From Megasphaera cerevisiae DSM 20462 (GTDB lineage Bacteria; Bacillota; Negativicutes; Veillonellales; Megasphaeraceae): a stretch of 64,000 nucleotides of DNA. Below, one piece after another: positions 29,232 to 38,382 of the stretch. The first letter of the stretch is position 1, and each line of letters opens with the position of its first letter. The stretch is from NCBI RefSeq assembly GCF_001045675.1, contig NZ_LEKT01000007.1, forward strand, positions 30,708 through 94,707, given 5' to 3'. Below the pieces are notes generated by a model. It had not been told where the DNA came from, searched no databases, and worked only from the letters and a program-made list of their open reading frames with translations. Made by a program: the position numbers and the translations under genes.

Positions 29232-29441
29232 TCAGTCTTTTTCAATAGTAATGATAGAATCCGGACAAATCCTCGCGCAGCTCGCACAACCGATGCACAG
29301 TGATTCATCCGTACAAGATGCCGGGCGATAGCCTTTGATATTCGTGCCTTCTTCCAAAGCTAAAATCTGTTTGGGACAGACGGTGATGCAGAGTCCGCAC
29401 CCCTTACAACGCTCTTTTCTGAAAGTTAAATGCATTGCCAT
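29232..29441 (-). CDS. korD: 2-oxoacid:ferredoxin oxidoreductase, delta (2[4Fe-4S] ferredoxin) subunit
   Basis: 69 residues with two complete ferredoxin motifs, CKGCGLCITVCP and CIGCASCARICP, for two 4Fe-4S clusters that pass electrons from the thiamine site. Start at ATG 29441; the second Met two codons later is the alternative. Confidence 0.94.
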   Translation of the reverse strand: MAMHLTFRKERCKGCGLCITVCPKQILALEEGTNIKGYRPASCTDESLCIGCASCARICPDSIITIEKD

Positions 29442-29469
29442 ACCTATAACGTCTCCTTTCTTTGCGGGG

Positions 29470-30147
29470 TCATTCCCACGGTTTTTTCATGTACAAATTC
29501 ATAGGGAACACAGGATATACAAAATCGGAAGCCTGTTCTGCCAGTTTGCGGGGAACAGCGTGACAAACAACAGGAATTCCGGTCAATACCGACACTTGTT
29601 CAGCCAATTGGGCCCCTGAACGGATATCTTCCAATTCCGTCAGATAGCAGCAATGTGTATTATTAATAAGCCCATCTATATTCATACCTGAGGCCCTTTC
29701 TATGTCACGGATATACTGGACTGCTTTCTCCGGCGTATCTGACAAAGGACGGTTTCCATTGACAACACAAAGGACTCGGGCACTGTTCTGCTGCAGCTGG
29801 TGGCGATACCGAGCCAACACTCTGGCACCAGCGGGATCACCGCCAATATCCAGAATACCATACAGCTCGGGGGTATCAAACAAGGCAAATACATCCGGCG
29901 GCATAGATGGCATATCGGCATCCATATTGGCCTGGGAACTGGCAATCAGCCGTCCGCCCCGTTCCTCGATAATGCTTTTGCATTCCCGGGAACGAAAATA
30001 TGGATCTACAATATCCAGATCCGCCACAGCAAACGCATGTCCCAGATCAGCCAGCGCCATTGCCATGTTTACCGCTATTTCTGTTTTCCCGCTTCCGAAA
30101 TGTCCCACGATAACCGTAAGACGTGAAATATCCACCCAACTACTCAT
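29470..30147 (-). CDS. P-loop ATP-binding protein of the kor operon
   Basis: 225 residues. The Walker A GHFGSGKTEIAVN near residues 15-27 and DLDIVDPYFRSRE near 43-55 place it in the SIMIBI (MinD/CobQ-like) class, with LDIGGDP as the Walker B-like segment. Genes of this kind often precede kor operons in Clostridia and Negativicutes, but the role (cluster or complex maturation?) is not known. ATG 30147 has AAAGGTG upstream; the in-frame GTG at 30159 overlaps that site. Confidence 0.85.
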   Translation of the reverse strand: MSSWVDISRLTVIVGHFGSGKTEIAVNMAMALADLGHAFAVADLDIVDPYFRSRECKSIIEERGGRLIASSQANMDADMPSMPPDVFALFDTPELYGILDIGGDPAGARVLARYRHQLQQNSARVLCVVNGNRPLSDTPEKAVQYIRDIERASGMNIDGLINNTHCCYLTELEDIRSGAQLAEQVSVLTGIPVVCHAVPRKLAEQASDFVYPVFPMNLYMKKPWE

Positions 30148-30422
30148 GATATACGGCACCTTTCATATTACTATTTTTGTAAAAATATTCTTATTCTTTC
30201 TATTTTTAATCATACAAAAACCATTTATTATTTTTTTAACGCCGTCGTTATAATGTTATAATGTAATTTTTTTAATGCGTATTTGTTATTTATATTGTAC
30301 ATCCAAACTATTTTTTTATCAAGACTTTTTCAAGTAAAACGTTCATCCTATGCGTATTCTATCTATTCACTACATTATTTATTCATAAAATACATACATG
30401 ACTATTTTACGAAAGAATAAAA

Positions 30423-30447
30423 AAGCCGCACCTTGAAGATGCGGCTT
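30423..30447 (-). terminator. Terminator downstream of the scrap-gene region
   Basis: AAGCCGCA and TGCGGCTT arms; the minus-strand side is followed by TTTTTTATTC. Confidence 0.8.
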
Positions 30448-30501
30448 CTGTTGTTTTTCAAATACACTGTAATTGATTTTATATGTCGTTTTTTGTATAT
30501 T

Positions 30502-30798
30502 TTAGCTCCAAAGTGTTTTCATAATATTTTTATACGATTCGTTCAAATAATTGATAATGACCTCAAACATTGCATAAATCAAATCACCGTCGGCTTCCCC
30601 TTCTTTAAAGAGAACGCACGTGTCAAGAGCCAGAGCACCATCATCATCTAAGTAATATTTGAAAGATTTATATTTTTTATTATAGCCGTTGATCAACTGC
30701 AAAACGGCCAGCTCCGTTTCTTTGCGAAGTGCCTGAGGCGCCACGAGAATACGAATCATGCCATAGATACTGCTGTCCAGAATGACGATAGCCGGCAG
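30502..30798 (-). pseudogene. YbjN-like protein, C-terminal fragment fused to adhesin remains
   Basis: The last 98 residues of a 387-codon open frame look unlike the rest. LPAIVILDSSIYGMIRILVA, then KYKSFKYYLDDDGALALDT and YLNESYKNIMKTLW, are typical of the YbjN/CesT-like alpha-beta fold (small cytoplasmic proteins, possible chaperones). The fold lacks its N-terminal part, which has been replaced by adhesin repeats, and no start codon or ribosome site precedes it. Best read as a 3' fragment captured by a deletion or recombination, although its own reading frame is still open. Confidence 0.6.
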
Positions 30799-32110
30799 CT
30801 GATCGCTGCCTACCTCAACATCGGCCGTGCCGGTGTAGTTCGTCACATTGACCGCGGTGGCTGCAATGGAACTTTCCTTTCCCTTGACCAAGGCCTGCGT
30901 GTCCACGCTATTGATACTGGCAGCGCCTATATCCAGATCACCGCTGATTTCTGTGGCCTTTGCCGTATCCGCAAATTCCACCTTACTGCTGTTGCTGCCA
31001 TCAGCAATCACGATAGCGGCATTAATTGCCGTGGTATCGTTTACATTACCGCCAACCTGCGTCGTTTGATCCACGGCCGCAGCGTCCAGCTGGGTCTGAA
31101 CATCTGCCGCAACCGCCGCGCTGCCCGCTGATTTGACAGTACCTGCAACAACATTCGCAGTATTCGTCGTCTTAGCATATGCCGCGTCAGCCGCCGGCAC
31201 AACTCCGGAATGTTTGATATTCGCAAATTTTATGGCTGATGTCGAAGCGCCAACACCGGCCTTTACCGTGCTTTGCGCGCTAATATTCAACGCCTTTTCT
31301 GTAACCTTTCCGGTTGTATCAACCGTATCGGCAGCCGTAGCTTCTACTGCCGCATCCTTGCCGATCGTAACGTTGGCTTCTCCTCCCAAAACAGCATAAG
31401 CACCATCTATATTGACAGTCACTGTGCCGATAGCCGCATTGATCTTTCCTAAATCAGCATCGATTTTGCCAGCGCTGATAAAGCTGTTTTCACTATTTGC
31501 CGCAATATCCACATGCTGGCCCGTTACATTCCCGTCAATAGCCACATCGGCTGACGAATTGACGATCTGTCCCCAAACAGCCAATTCGTCAGCCGTCGTC
31601 CCGCCTTCATCGGTAAAATATTTTTCGTATTCCGCACCGCTGCTGGCCGTCGCCGAAATATCCACGTTTCCTGCCGCAGTAACAGTCCCCTTCCCTTGTT
31701 CACAACAGACGCATGAACCATATTATTATCCGTAGTGGAACCGTCGAAGATGCTGTCTTTCGCATTGCGCTCTGTAGCAATCGCCGACAACACAATATCA
31801 CCAGCCTGTGTTTTTGATACTGTTAAATTTTTGCCAAGTCCCTCATTGGTTACTATGCTGCCGTTGCTGGTAATATTGACCAGGTCGCTAAAATCTGTCA
31901 CTCCTGTTTTCAGAAGTGCATCTTTATTGACCGTCTTTCCATCTTCACTGGTGCCGATATTAATATGCGCCGCACGCATATTAATGCCGTCTGTCGTGTG
32001 CAATTTGCCCACAATGCTGATGGTGCCGCTGGCATTCACCGGAATCACCTTCTGCATTAAGCCTGTATCATCAGCGGCCAGGCAGTCTTCATACCGAACT
32101 CCGTCAGCTC
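30799..32110 (-). pseudogene. Fragment of a large filamentous-haemagglutinin/LktA-type adhesin
   Basis: Low-complexity, Ala/Thr/Val/Asp-rich parallel-beta repeats (NASGTISIVGKLHTTDGIN, VDISATASSGAEYEKYFTD, ANVTIGKDAAVEATAAD) typical of the passenger of very large secreted adhesins. The two frames join at about 31684-31698, where a single base has been lost. There is no signal peptide, no TPS domain, and the 5' end abuts a truncated LuxR gene on the other strand near 32040-32110. Only about 430 codons of what would be a gene of thousands remain. Not expected to be functional. Confidence 0.7.
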
Positions 32111-32119
32111 CAAGGCTTT

Positions 32120-33094
32120 TTGAAAAGCCTGCATACCTTGTACACACAGGAAAATGCGCTGCTTTGGAACCGCATTATTCGAATGGAATGGTATTATCTG
32201 ACGGGGCATCCTGATCAGGCGCAGCATGAGCTGGAAATGTTTACGATTCACGGTTCTGATGTCCGCCTGCAATCGGGAACTCTTCTTTCCTCTTTATTTT
32301 TTCAAGCCCGCCTGGCAGCTTTTTACGGCTCCAAAGAAAGCTTTGCTGATGCCATGCACCAATTTCACCGGTTTATTCCGGATACGTTTTCTTCCTTTTA
32401 TCTAAATATGGCGTCTCTGTGTCAATCTTTTTTGATCGCCTTGACAGAGCCTTCTGAGGAACAAATAGAAAACTCCCTGCAGGCAATGCAACGCAGTACA
32501 TTTTTTGCTCCCTGTCAGCCTTTTGCGCAGCTTATTCATGACCGTCTGCTGCTGGCCAGGGGATCCTATACGAAGGTCTCGCAATATGCTCAAAAACACA
32601 CTGACGACGCCATCGCAGCATCCTATATTCTCATCGCCATATACGAATCTTTATTTGCGGCCATTGCGTTTCATTATCTGAATGCACCACAAAAGGCGGG
32701 AAAATTTTTAAAACAAGCCATCGATCTGGCTATTCCGGATCATATCATTATGCCTTTTGCCGAACATATGGAATATATAGAACCCCTGTTGTCCAAGCTG
32801 ATGAGAGAACGGTTTCATCTCAAATTTATAAGAGAAATACGGACGCTTTCCATGACTGACTCGCTGGCAAATATCCGCGGCATGGTCAAAGCCGGCAGAG
32901 ATATACCGTATTTATCAGAGCGAGAACACTATATTGCCACACTTGTTACAGCCGGTATAACCAATAAGGATATTGCCCGCGACCTAAACGTCGCTGAAGT
33001 CACCATCAAAAAGACGCTGAGCCGTATATATACGAAGCTCGGCATCCCCAATCGGACCGCGCTGACCAGCTATATGAAAAATAAACCGCAATAG
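32120..33094 (+). pseudogene. LuxR/MalT-like regulator, C-terminal fragment
   Basis: 324 codons. Residues about 30-250 are helical (tetratricopeptide-like), and residues about 265-320 are a LuxR DNA-binding domain (LSEREHYIATLVTAGITNK, then RDLNVAEVTIKKTLSRIYTKLG). The MalT-type N-terminal ATPase is missing. The frame is open upstream (QLQGFLKSLHTLY reads naturally), but no ATG with a ribosome site exists; only a TTG at 32120. The likely interpretation is a 3' relic created by the rearrangement that joined it to the adhesin fragment. A short functional form is less likely. Confidence 0.65.
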
Positions 33095-33200
33095 CTCGTG
33101 CCGCAAAAATACAGCCGCAACACATACGCTATCTCTATTGTCGCAGCCGTATCTTCAGTATTATATAGCGGCCTTCTTGAATCCTGTTGAGAAACAGCAA

Positions 33201-33243
33201 AAAAAATCATGCGAAAACAGATACTGCTTCCGCATGATTTTTT
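33201..33243. terminator. Bidirectional terminator
   Basis: Arms AAAAAATCATGCG and CGCATGATTTTTT; it ends the ABC transporter operon on minus and the LuxR relic on plus. Confidence 0.88.
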
Positions 33244-33268
33244 CTATTATATTATTATTTTTTTGCCG

Positions 33269-34075
33269 CTATCCATTGCCTCCGGTCACGGGCTGCGTGT
33301 CTCCTGCTGCCGGTGCCGCATAGGACTGCGCGGCATTTTGTGTTTTCTTTTGTACATGCCGTACTACACAGGACAGCGTGTAATTGATAATAAAGTAAAT
33401 CAAGGCAGCACAGCCGAAAAGGACAAATACATCCGATACATTGATCGTACCTGTACCATTATAGATACTGGCATTACTGAGAATCTTTTTGACCCGCGCC
33501 ATCAATTCGATAGTCGCCACATTGGCCAGAAAGGACGAGTCCTTAATCGTTGTAATGACCTGACTCAACAGCGTGGGCACCACATTGCGGTAAGCCTGCG
33601 GCAAAATGATGTACAGCATGACCTGCACCGTACTGAATCCCTGTGAAAATCCGGCTTCGAACTGCCCCTGCGGGATGGAGTTCAAGCCGCCGCGAATGAT
33701 TTCGGCAATAATAGCCGACGTAAACACGGTCAGCGCCACCGTTGCCTTGAACAAAATTTTCGTTTCAACGGAGGACAGTCCAAATAGCTGATGCGCAAAC
33801 AGCTGTGGCGCCGGAAAAAATACCAAGCCAATAAAAATCCAAAACAACAGCGGCGTATTCCGGAAGACTTCAATATAAATAGTCGCCAGCCATTTGAATA
33901 TGCGCTGACCCGGCGCTGTACAATAATTCCGCACAAGGGCCAGAATAGATCCCCAGACAATACTGACAACGACGGCCAAAACAGAAATGATCAGCGTAAA
34001 AGCGACGCCCTTCAGAATAAAGAGCAGGATAGCTGGATTTTTCAACATATTCAAACTGCCCATAAATTCGTTCAT
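33269..34075 (-). CDS. Polar amino-acid ABC transporter permease (second permease)
   Basis: 268 residues, His/Glu/Gln/Arg/opine (HEAM) permease family. About five membrane helices and the EAA loop with FEAGFSQGFSTVQVMLYIILPQA. VEVFRNTPLL-like YIEVFRNTPLLFW is diagnostic. The start overlaps the preceding permease in an ATGA. The C-terminal 30 residues are Ala/Pro/Gly-rich and probably unstructured. Forms the heteromeric channel with the other permease. Confidence 0.93.
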   Translation of the reverse strand: MNEFMGSLNMLKNPAILLFILKGVAFTLIISVLAVVVSIVWGSILALVRNYCTAPGQRIFKWLATIYIEVFRNTPLLFWIFIGLVFFPAPQLFAHQLFGLSSVETKILFKATVALTVFTSAIIAEIIRGGLNSIPQGQFEAGFSQGFSTVQVMLYIILPQAYRNVVPTLLSQVITTIKDSSFLANVATIELMARVKKILSNASIYNGTGTINVSDVFVLFGCAALIYFIINYTLSCVVRHVQKKTQNAAQSYAAPAAGDTQPVTGGNG

Positions 34076-34791
34076 ATTTCAGCCACCTTCTTTTCTTTAG
34101 CCGCACCCATACCGTCTTTTTTCTTCAAATTGGATTCCCAGATACTTGCCAATGTGGACAACGGAAAACAAATGAGAAAAAATAAAGCGCCGCAGACCAG
34201 ATACGCCGGCGCATAAGCACCGCCAGTCGTCGCTCCAGTGACAAAATTATAGGTAAGAGAAATCAGATCTGATCCCCCGATGATATACAGCACTGCCGTG
34301 TTTTTGATCAGGTTAACGATCTGATTAACCGACGGCGGCAGAATAATTTTGATGCTCTGCGGTAAAATAATATAATACATTTTGCCAATATAACTAAACC
34401 CCTGTGAATCAGCCGCTTCAAACTGGCCTTTGGATATAGCTCCAATGCCGGCGCGGAATACTTCTGCCATATACGCACCATGATACACGCCCAACGAAAT
34501 AATGCCGGTAATCAAAATACCAAGCTTATATCCGGAAAAAGCCAGCGCATAGTACAGCACGCAGATTTGCAGCAGCAGAGGCGTATTTTGAATAAATTCC
34601 ACATACACCCGGTTGATCGTCCGCAAAACCTTGCTGGTGCTCATAGCCATAAGGCCAATGACGATCCCAAGAGTTAAGGATAATATGATCGCAGCTATTG
34701 ATGTTTCAAGTGTATTAATAAATCCCAGAATAAACGTATCCCTGTAATTCCAAACCATCATCCAGGCACTTTCTGAAAAAAGACCGGACAT
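34072..34791 (-). CDS. Polar amino-acid ABC transporter permease (first permease)
   Basis: 239 residues, same HEAM family. YVEFIQNTPLLLQ and the EAA loop segment FEAADSQGFSYIGKMYYIILPQS are present, with about five hydrophobic helices. ATG follows AGGAGGGGGAG. Together with the next permease, the solute-binding lipoprotein and the ATPase it makes a complete importer. Confidence 0.93.
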   Translation of the reverse strand: MSGLFSESAWMMVWNYRDTFILGFINTLETSIAAIILSLTLGIVIGLMAMSTSKVLRTINRVYVEFIQNTPLLLQICVLYYALAFSGYKLGILITGIISLGVYHGAYMAEVFRAGIGAISKGQFEAADSQGFSYIGKMYYIILPQSIKIILPPSVNQIVNLIKNTAVLYIIGGSDLISLTYNFVTGATTGGAYAPAYLVCGALFFLICFPLSTLASIWESNLKKKDGMGAAKEKKVAEI

Positions 34792-34839
34792 CTCTCCCCC
34801 TCCTTTACAGCAGTATAAATAATGCTGAAAACAAGGAAC

Positions 34840-34871
34840 AATTCTAAAGCCTCTACACCGGCTTTAGAATT
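34840..34871 (-). terminator. Intercistronic hairpin between binding protein and permeases
   Basis: Perfect 12-base arms AATTCTAAAGCC and GGCTTTAGAATT without a strong T-run. In binding-protein operons such hairpins commonly stabilise the upstream mRNA and cause partial termination, so that more binding protein than permease is made. Confidence 0.65.
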
Positions 34872-34908
34872 GTCCTGTCAATTTTATACTGACTTTTTCA
34901 TATTCGCT

Positions 34909-35793
34909 TTATTTATCTAACCCATTGCTTTGAATCAGTTGTTTAATCGTACCATCTTTAAGCCAGCCTTGGACGAGTTCTTCAGAAACCTTGGAAATGC
35001 CGGATCCCTTTTTGGTAGCAATGCCGTAATTCTGCGGTGCGAATTCTTCCTTGATATACGAACGATCGCCTGTATTGTAAATAGCCAGGATTGATTTATC
35101 TACACAGAACGCATCGACTTCACCAGCGCTGAGAGCTGTGGAAATAGCAGGATAATCATCATACTGTTTAAATTTGATGCCATTGGTCCACGTAGCCGGA
35201 TCAAAAGTTTTGGCATCGTAGCCTTCGTTGGAAATAACGCCGGCCTTGATCATCGCTTCCACCAATGCCTTGGCAGACGTAGAGCCTGAGGATACGCCGA
35301 CGGTTTTATCCTTCAAATCAGCCAGGGATTTGATGCCGCTGGCATTCTGTACCAGCACGCCGACATGATCCGTATAGTATGGAGTCGTAAAGTCCCACGA
35401 TTTTTTACGTTCGTCCGTAATGGTGAAGGTTGCCAAAACACAATCAATATCACCAGAATCCAGCAGCGCGGTTCTCGTAGCCGCCGTAACAGGCGTAAAT
35501 TCCACCTTAATGCCGAGATGATCAGCCATTTTCTTAGCCAAATCAATTTCCAAGCCGGAAAACTCACCCGTAGCCGGATCCTGATAACCAAATCCCTTGG
35601 TCACATTTTTGACGCCTACCCGCAGGACGCCGCGGTCAACGATTTCCTGCACATCCTTAGGCAGGCTTGATTTGTCTACAGCCGCGCTCGACGTGCTGGC
35701 ACTCTTACTGCTATCATCCCCACAGCCGGCAAACAGAGCCATCGCCATAATGAAGGCAGTACACAAGACTAAAAATCTGCATAATTTTTTCAT
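34909..35793 (-). CDS. Amino-acid ABC transporter substrate-binding lipoprotein
   Basis: 294 residues, family 3 solute-binding protein. Signal peptide with lipobox LFAGC, lipidated Cys at 24. The lobes carry RVGVKNVTKGFGYQDPATG, DLAKKMADHLGIKVEF, DCVLATFTITDERKKSWDF and VGVSSGSTSAK as in Glu/Asp/Gln or Cys-binding members. ATG 35793 has GGAGGG upstream; a 22-residue upstream extension is rejected. Ligand not determinable. Confidence 0.93.
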   Translation of the reverse strand: MKKLCRFLVLCTAFIMAMALFAGCGDDSSKSASTSSAAVDKSSLPKDVQEIVDRGVLRVGVKNVTKGFGYQDPATGEFSGLEIDLAKKMADHLGIKVEFTPVTAATRTALLDSGDIDCVLATFTITDERKKSWDFTTPYYTDHVGVLVQNASGIKSLADLKDKTVGVSSGSTSAKALVEAMIKAGVISNEGYDAKTFDPATWTNGIKFKQYDDYPAISTALSAGEVDAFCVDKSILAIYNTGDRSYIKEEFAPQNYGIATKKGSGISKVSEELVQGWLKDGTIKQLIQSNGLDK

Positions 35794-35949
35794 AATAATC
35801 CCTCCGTTATTGTATATCATATGATCAGCCGCAGCATGAAAACTGCCGCCTGAAGCCAAAGCGCTTTTTTGCCGGGCTATGCGGCGCTATCGGTATCCGC
35901 ATAGTCTCTTTTTCTGACACTCCTGCCGCACCAAACTCTATCACGCCGG

Positions 35950-36675
35950 TCAGCGGATAATTTTGCTCAGAAACTTCTTGACTCGGTCATTTTTCGGATT
36001 GACAAAGAAATGTTCCGGCGTACCTTCTTCGATAATCTGCCCGTCAGCCATAAAAACCACCCGGTCCGCTACCTGTCTGGCAAAACCCATTTCATGCGTA
36101 ACGACGACCATCGTAATATTTTCTTCCTTAGCCAGCTTGACCATTACATCCAATACTTCCTGAATCGTTTCCGGGTCCAGTGCCGAAGTCGGTTCATCAA
36201 ACAGAATAATTTTACTTTGGGCACATAAAGCTCTGGCAATGGCAATCCGCTGCTGCTGACCGCCTGACAGGGTATTGGGATATACCGTGGCCTTATCACG
36301 CAGCCCGACCACATCCAAATAGTGATACGCCAAATCTTCAGCTTGTTCCTTGCTCTTGCCATGAAGCTTGATTGGTGCCAGCGTCAGATTTTTCAAAACT
36401 GTCATGTGCGGATATAAATTAAACTGCTGAAAGACCATGGAGGTCGTATCCCGTACAACCTTCGTCTTATTTTTACCGGTTATTTCCCTGCCGTCAATAT
36501 AGACATGTCCGCTTGTCGGCTCTTCCAAGAAATTCATGCACCGCACAGTCGTCGATTTGCCGGATCCGGATGGTCCGATAATGACGAGCTTTTCCCCTTC
36601 TTTGACCTCCAGATTGATGTCCTTGAGAACATGTGCGTCCCCAAAATATTTATTGATATGATCTAACTTTATCAT
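35950..36675 (-). CDS. glnQ: Amino-acid ABC transporter ATP-binding protein
   Basis: 241 residues. Walker [11 protein letters not shown]-loop [17 protein letters not shown], signature LSGGQQQR, Walker [15 protein letters not shown] and the switch His of [17 protein letters not shown] are all intact, with the typical polar-amino-acid-importer sequence. ATG 36675 ([12 protein letters not shown]) follows GGGGGG; the longer frame would run through the leader hairpin. First gene of the operon. Confidence 0.95.
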   Translation of the reverse strand: MIKLDHINKYFGDAHVLKDINLEVKEGEKLVIIGPSGSGKSTTVRCMNFLEEPTSGHVYIDGREITGKNKTKVVRDTTSMVFQQFNLYPHMTVLKNLTLAPIKLHGKSKEQAEDLAYHYLDVVGLRDKATVYPNTLSGGQQQRIAIARALCAQSKIILFDEPTSALDPETIQEVLDVMVKLAKEENITMVVVTHEMGFARQVADRVVFMADGQIIEEGTPEHFFVNPKNDRVKKFLSKIIR

Positions 36676-36707
36676 CTTGTGTGCCCCCCTATGCCCCTTC
36701 ATCTTAT

Positions 36708-36758
36708 AAAAAAAGTGTTTCTCTACAATCATCGGTAGAAGAAACACCCTTGTTTCTT
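36708..36758 (-). promoter_or_regulatory. Attenuator-like leader with competing hairpins
   Basis: In the transcript, arm GTGTTTCTTCTAC pairs with GTAGAGAAACAC and is followed by T7 (36708-36747), a complete intrinsic terminator 33 bases before the ATPase gene. The 5' arm can instead pair upstream as AAGAAACA-AGGG-TGTTTCTT (36739-36758), which would prevent the terminator. The sensed signal is unknown. Confidence 0.7.
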
Positions 36759-36800
36759 AATTTTTTATTTATATATTGTATTACAATACATAGTATTACA

Positions 36801-36829
36801 ATAATAAAATGTTTTATTTGATTTGTCAA
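36801..36829 (-). promoter_or_regulatory. Promoter of the amino-acid ABC operon, with dyad
   Basis: TTGACA (36824-36829), 17 bases, TATTAT (36801-36806). An interrupted dyad built on TTGTATTACAA and TATTACAATA (about 36775-36803) covers the start region and may be an operator. Confidence 0.75.
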
Positions 36830-36928
36830 TAAACACTTTATTATTTAATGAATTTATTTTTCTGCGCATTGACAAATTTTGTATTCTTTGCCTTACGCCA
36901 AACAATTATCAACCAGCTTAAAATATAT

Positions 36929-38119
36929 TTAATTTCTCTGCTGACTGCTGCTCTGGAACTTGGACTTTGGCTGATCGAAGGAAAGGCTGTGCCTGTCTTT
37001 TTTCAGCCGTTCAAATTCTTCCCGTTCCTGCCGGCCCGCACCGCCCCACCGAACAATCAGACCGCCTGTCAAATTCCATGTCTGCTTCATATTCGAACCC
37101 AAGCGCCGCGTTAATTCGCCCCACACGACGTTGTTCTTTCCATTTCCCAATGCGACGGAGGTCCCTATAGTTACATCATACCAAGTCGCATTTTTCTGTC
37201 CCATACGAACCGATACGGTCTCCCCGCTGCTTTCCTCCCGGCCGGTTCCTTCAACCGGTCCGCCCAGCTCCTGCTGTACGTCAACTCTTCCATAGGCCAG
37301 GCCAATCCTGCTGCCAAGACGATATGTTTTACCAGCCATAATACCGATCCGGCCTGCTGCCACCAAGCGGTCCGCCGGACTGTAGGACACGCCGCCGCCG
37401 CTGATATTGTTAGGCTTAATATAGCCTATGGAAAAACCTATTTGCGGTTCCCAGAAAAAATTTTTAGCGGCAAACCGCGTGTCATACCACCGTATCCCCA
37501 ATGCGGTAATCCATGTGCGGTAATGAAACAAAAGGCTGTTATCCTGGGCATCCGTATAAGATACACTATTTTGAACATTGGACAGGCGAATAACTCCCTC
37601 GACATGCTTTCCCCCTGAACCAACCCATGACGCATAGAACGCGCCGCCGTACGCCGTCATGGTCGAAGATGCGCCGCCATACGGAACATCGCCCACCGTA
37701 TAGGCATTCACATACGCATTCGAGGTACTCATCGTATAAAAGGCCCCTTCATACAGTTTTCCGCCCCATCGCGGTATAACATGCGGTGATTCATAACCGA
37801 TCTGTGTTACGCTGTAATCCTGTGATAAGGAAGCGTCTCCGTAATTAGGAAATACGTCGCTGCGATAAAAGGTTTTAACCCACCAGTCCGCCGCTTCCGC
37901 AGGCGGTTCCATATCCTTGAAAGAAGCAAATCTGCCGTCATCGCTGCGCCGCCATGACACATCATCACCGACAAGGTAAAAATTGGACAGGCCAATCTGA
38001 CCGGCAGCCATCGAATACGCCGTGGACTGCCAGCTTTTTTCTGCCGCCGCCGTGATGCCGGACAGACTGCCCACCAAAAAGCAAACAAGGATTCGTATAT
38101 ACACTGTACGATTTCTCAT
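36929..38119 (-). CDS. Secreted beta-barrel outer-membrane protein (autotransporter-barrel-like)
   Basis: 396 residues. Signal peptide at 1-26 (MRNRTVYIRILVC, then hydrophobic, cleaved around TAAAEKSW). The rest is rich in aromatic-flanked beta strands (GGAFYASWVGSGG, HYRTWITALGIRWYDTRF, FFWEPQIGFSIGYI, RLGSRIGLAYGRVDV) resembling the autotransporter translocator barrel, but with almost no passenger. No terminal Phe; a 30-residue polar tail follows the last strand. ATG 38119 follows AAAGGAGG at a rather long spacing of 11. Function unknown; could be a porin or adhesin. Confidence 0.75.
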   Translation of the reverse strand: MRNRTVYIRILVCFLVGSLSGITAAAEKSWQSTAYSMAAGQIGLSNFYLVGDDVSWRRSDDGRFASFKDMEPPAEAADWWVKTFYRSDVFPNYGDASLSQDYSVTQIGYESPHVIPRWGGKLYEGAFYTMSTSNAYVNAYTVGDVPYGGASSTMTAYGGAFYASWVGSGGKHVEGVIRLSNVQNSVSYTDAQDNSLLFHYRTWITALGIRWYDTRFAAKNFFWEPQIGFSIGYIKPNNISGGGVSYSPADRLVAAGRIGIMAGKTYRLGSRIGLAYGRVDVQQELGGPVEGTGREESSGETVSVRMGQKNATWYDVTIGTSVALGNGKNNVVWGELTRRLGSNMKQTWNLTGGLIVRWGGAGRQEREEFERLKKDRHSLSFDQPKSKFQSSSQQRN

Positions 38120-38314
38120 GATACATACGTCCTCCTTTAGGTGTGTTATTATACCACAGATAGAACAAAATGATAACACGCAAGTTCTATTCTCTGGTTC
38201 ATAGGCACATTGCCTATTTTCCCATGCAGCGGCTCCCCGGTCGGTATATATGTATAAACTTTTACAAATTTTAAATAAAGTATACTAATTTCATGTGAAA
38301 TATCGGCAATGTTA

Positions 38315-38368
38315 TTGAAAAATCGATGTATTTTTATTAGAATATAAATGACGATTAGTCATTTATAT
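38315..38368 (+). promoter_or_regulatory. lipBA promoter with operator-like palindrome
   Basis: TTGAAA (38315-38320), 17 bases, TAGAAT (38338-38343). Overlapping the start site is a perfect 11-base inverted repeat ATATAAATGAC/GTCATTTATAT with a 5-base spacer (38342-38368), the classic place for a repressor. Confidence 0.65.
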
Positions 38369-38382
38369 CAGCGAAAGAAGTA

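Noticed and set aside
30433..30651. 72-codon plus-strand frame opposite the YbjN-like fragment
   Set aside because: Antisense shadow without a ribosome site.
36801..36830. T-box or known riboswitch in the ABC operon leader
   Set aside because: Leader is too short and lacks the GGTGGNACCGCG core; only the attenuator-like hairpins are reported.
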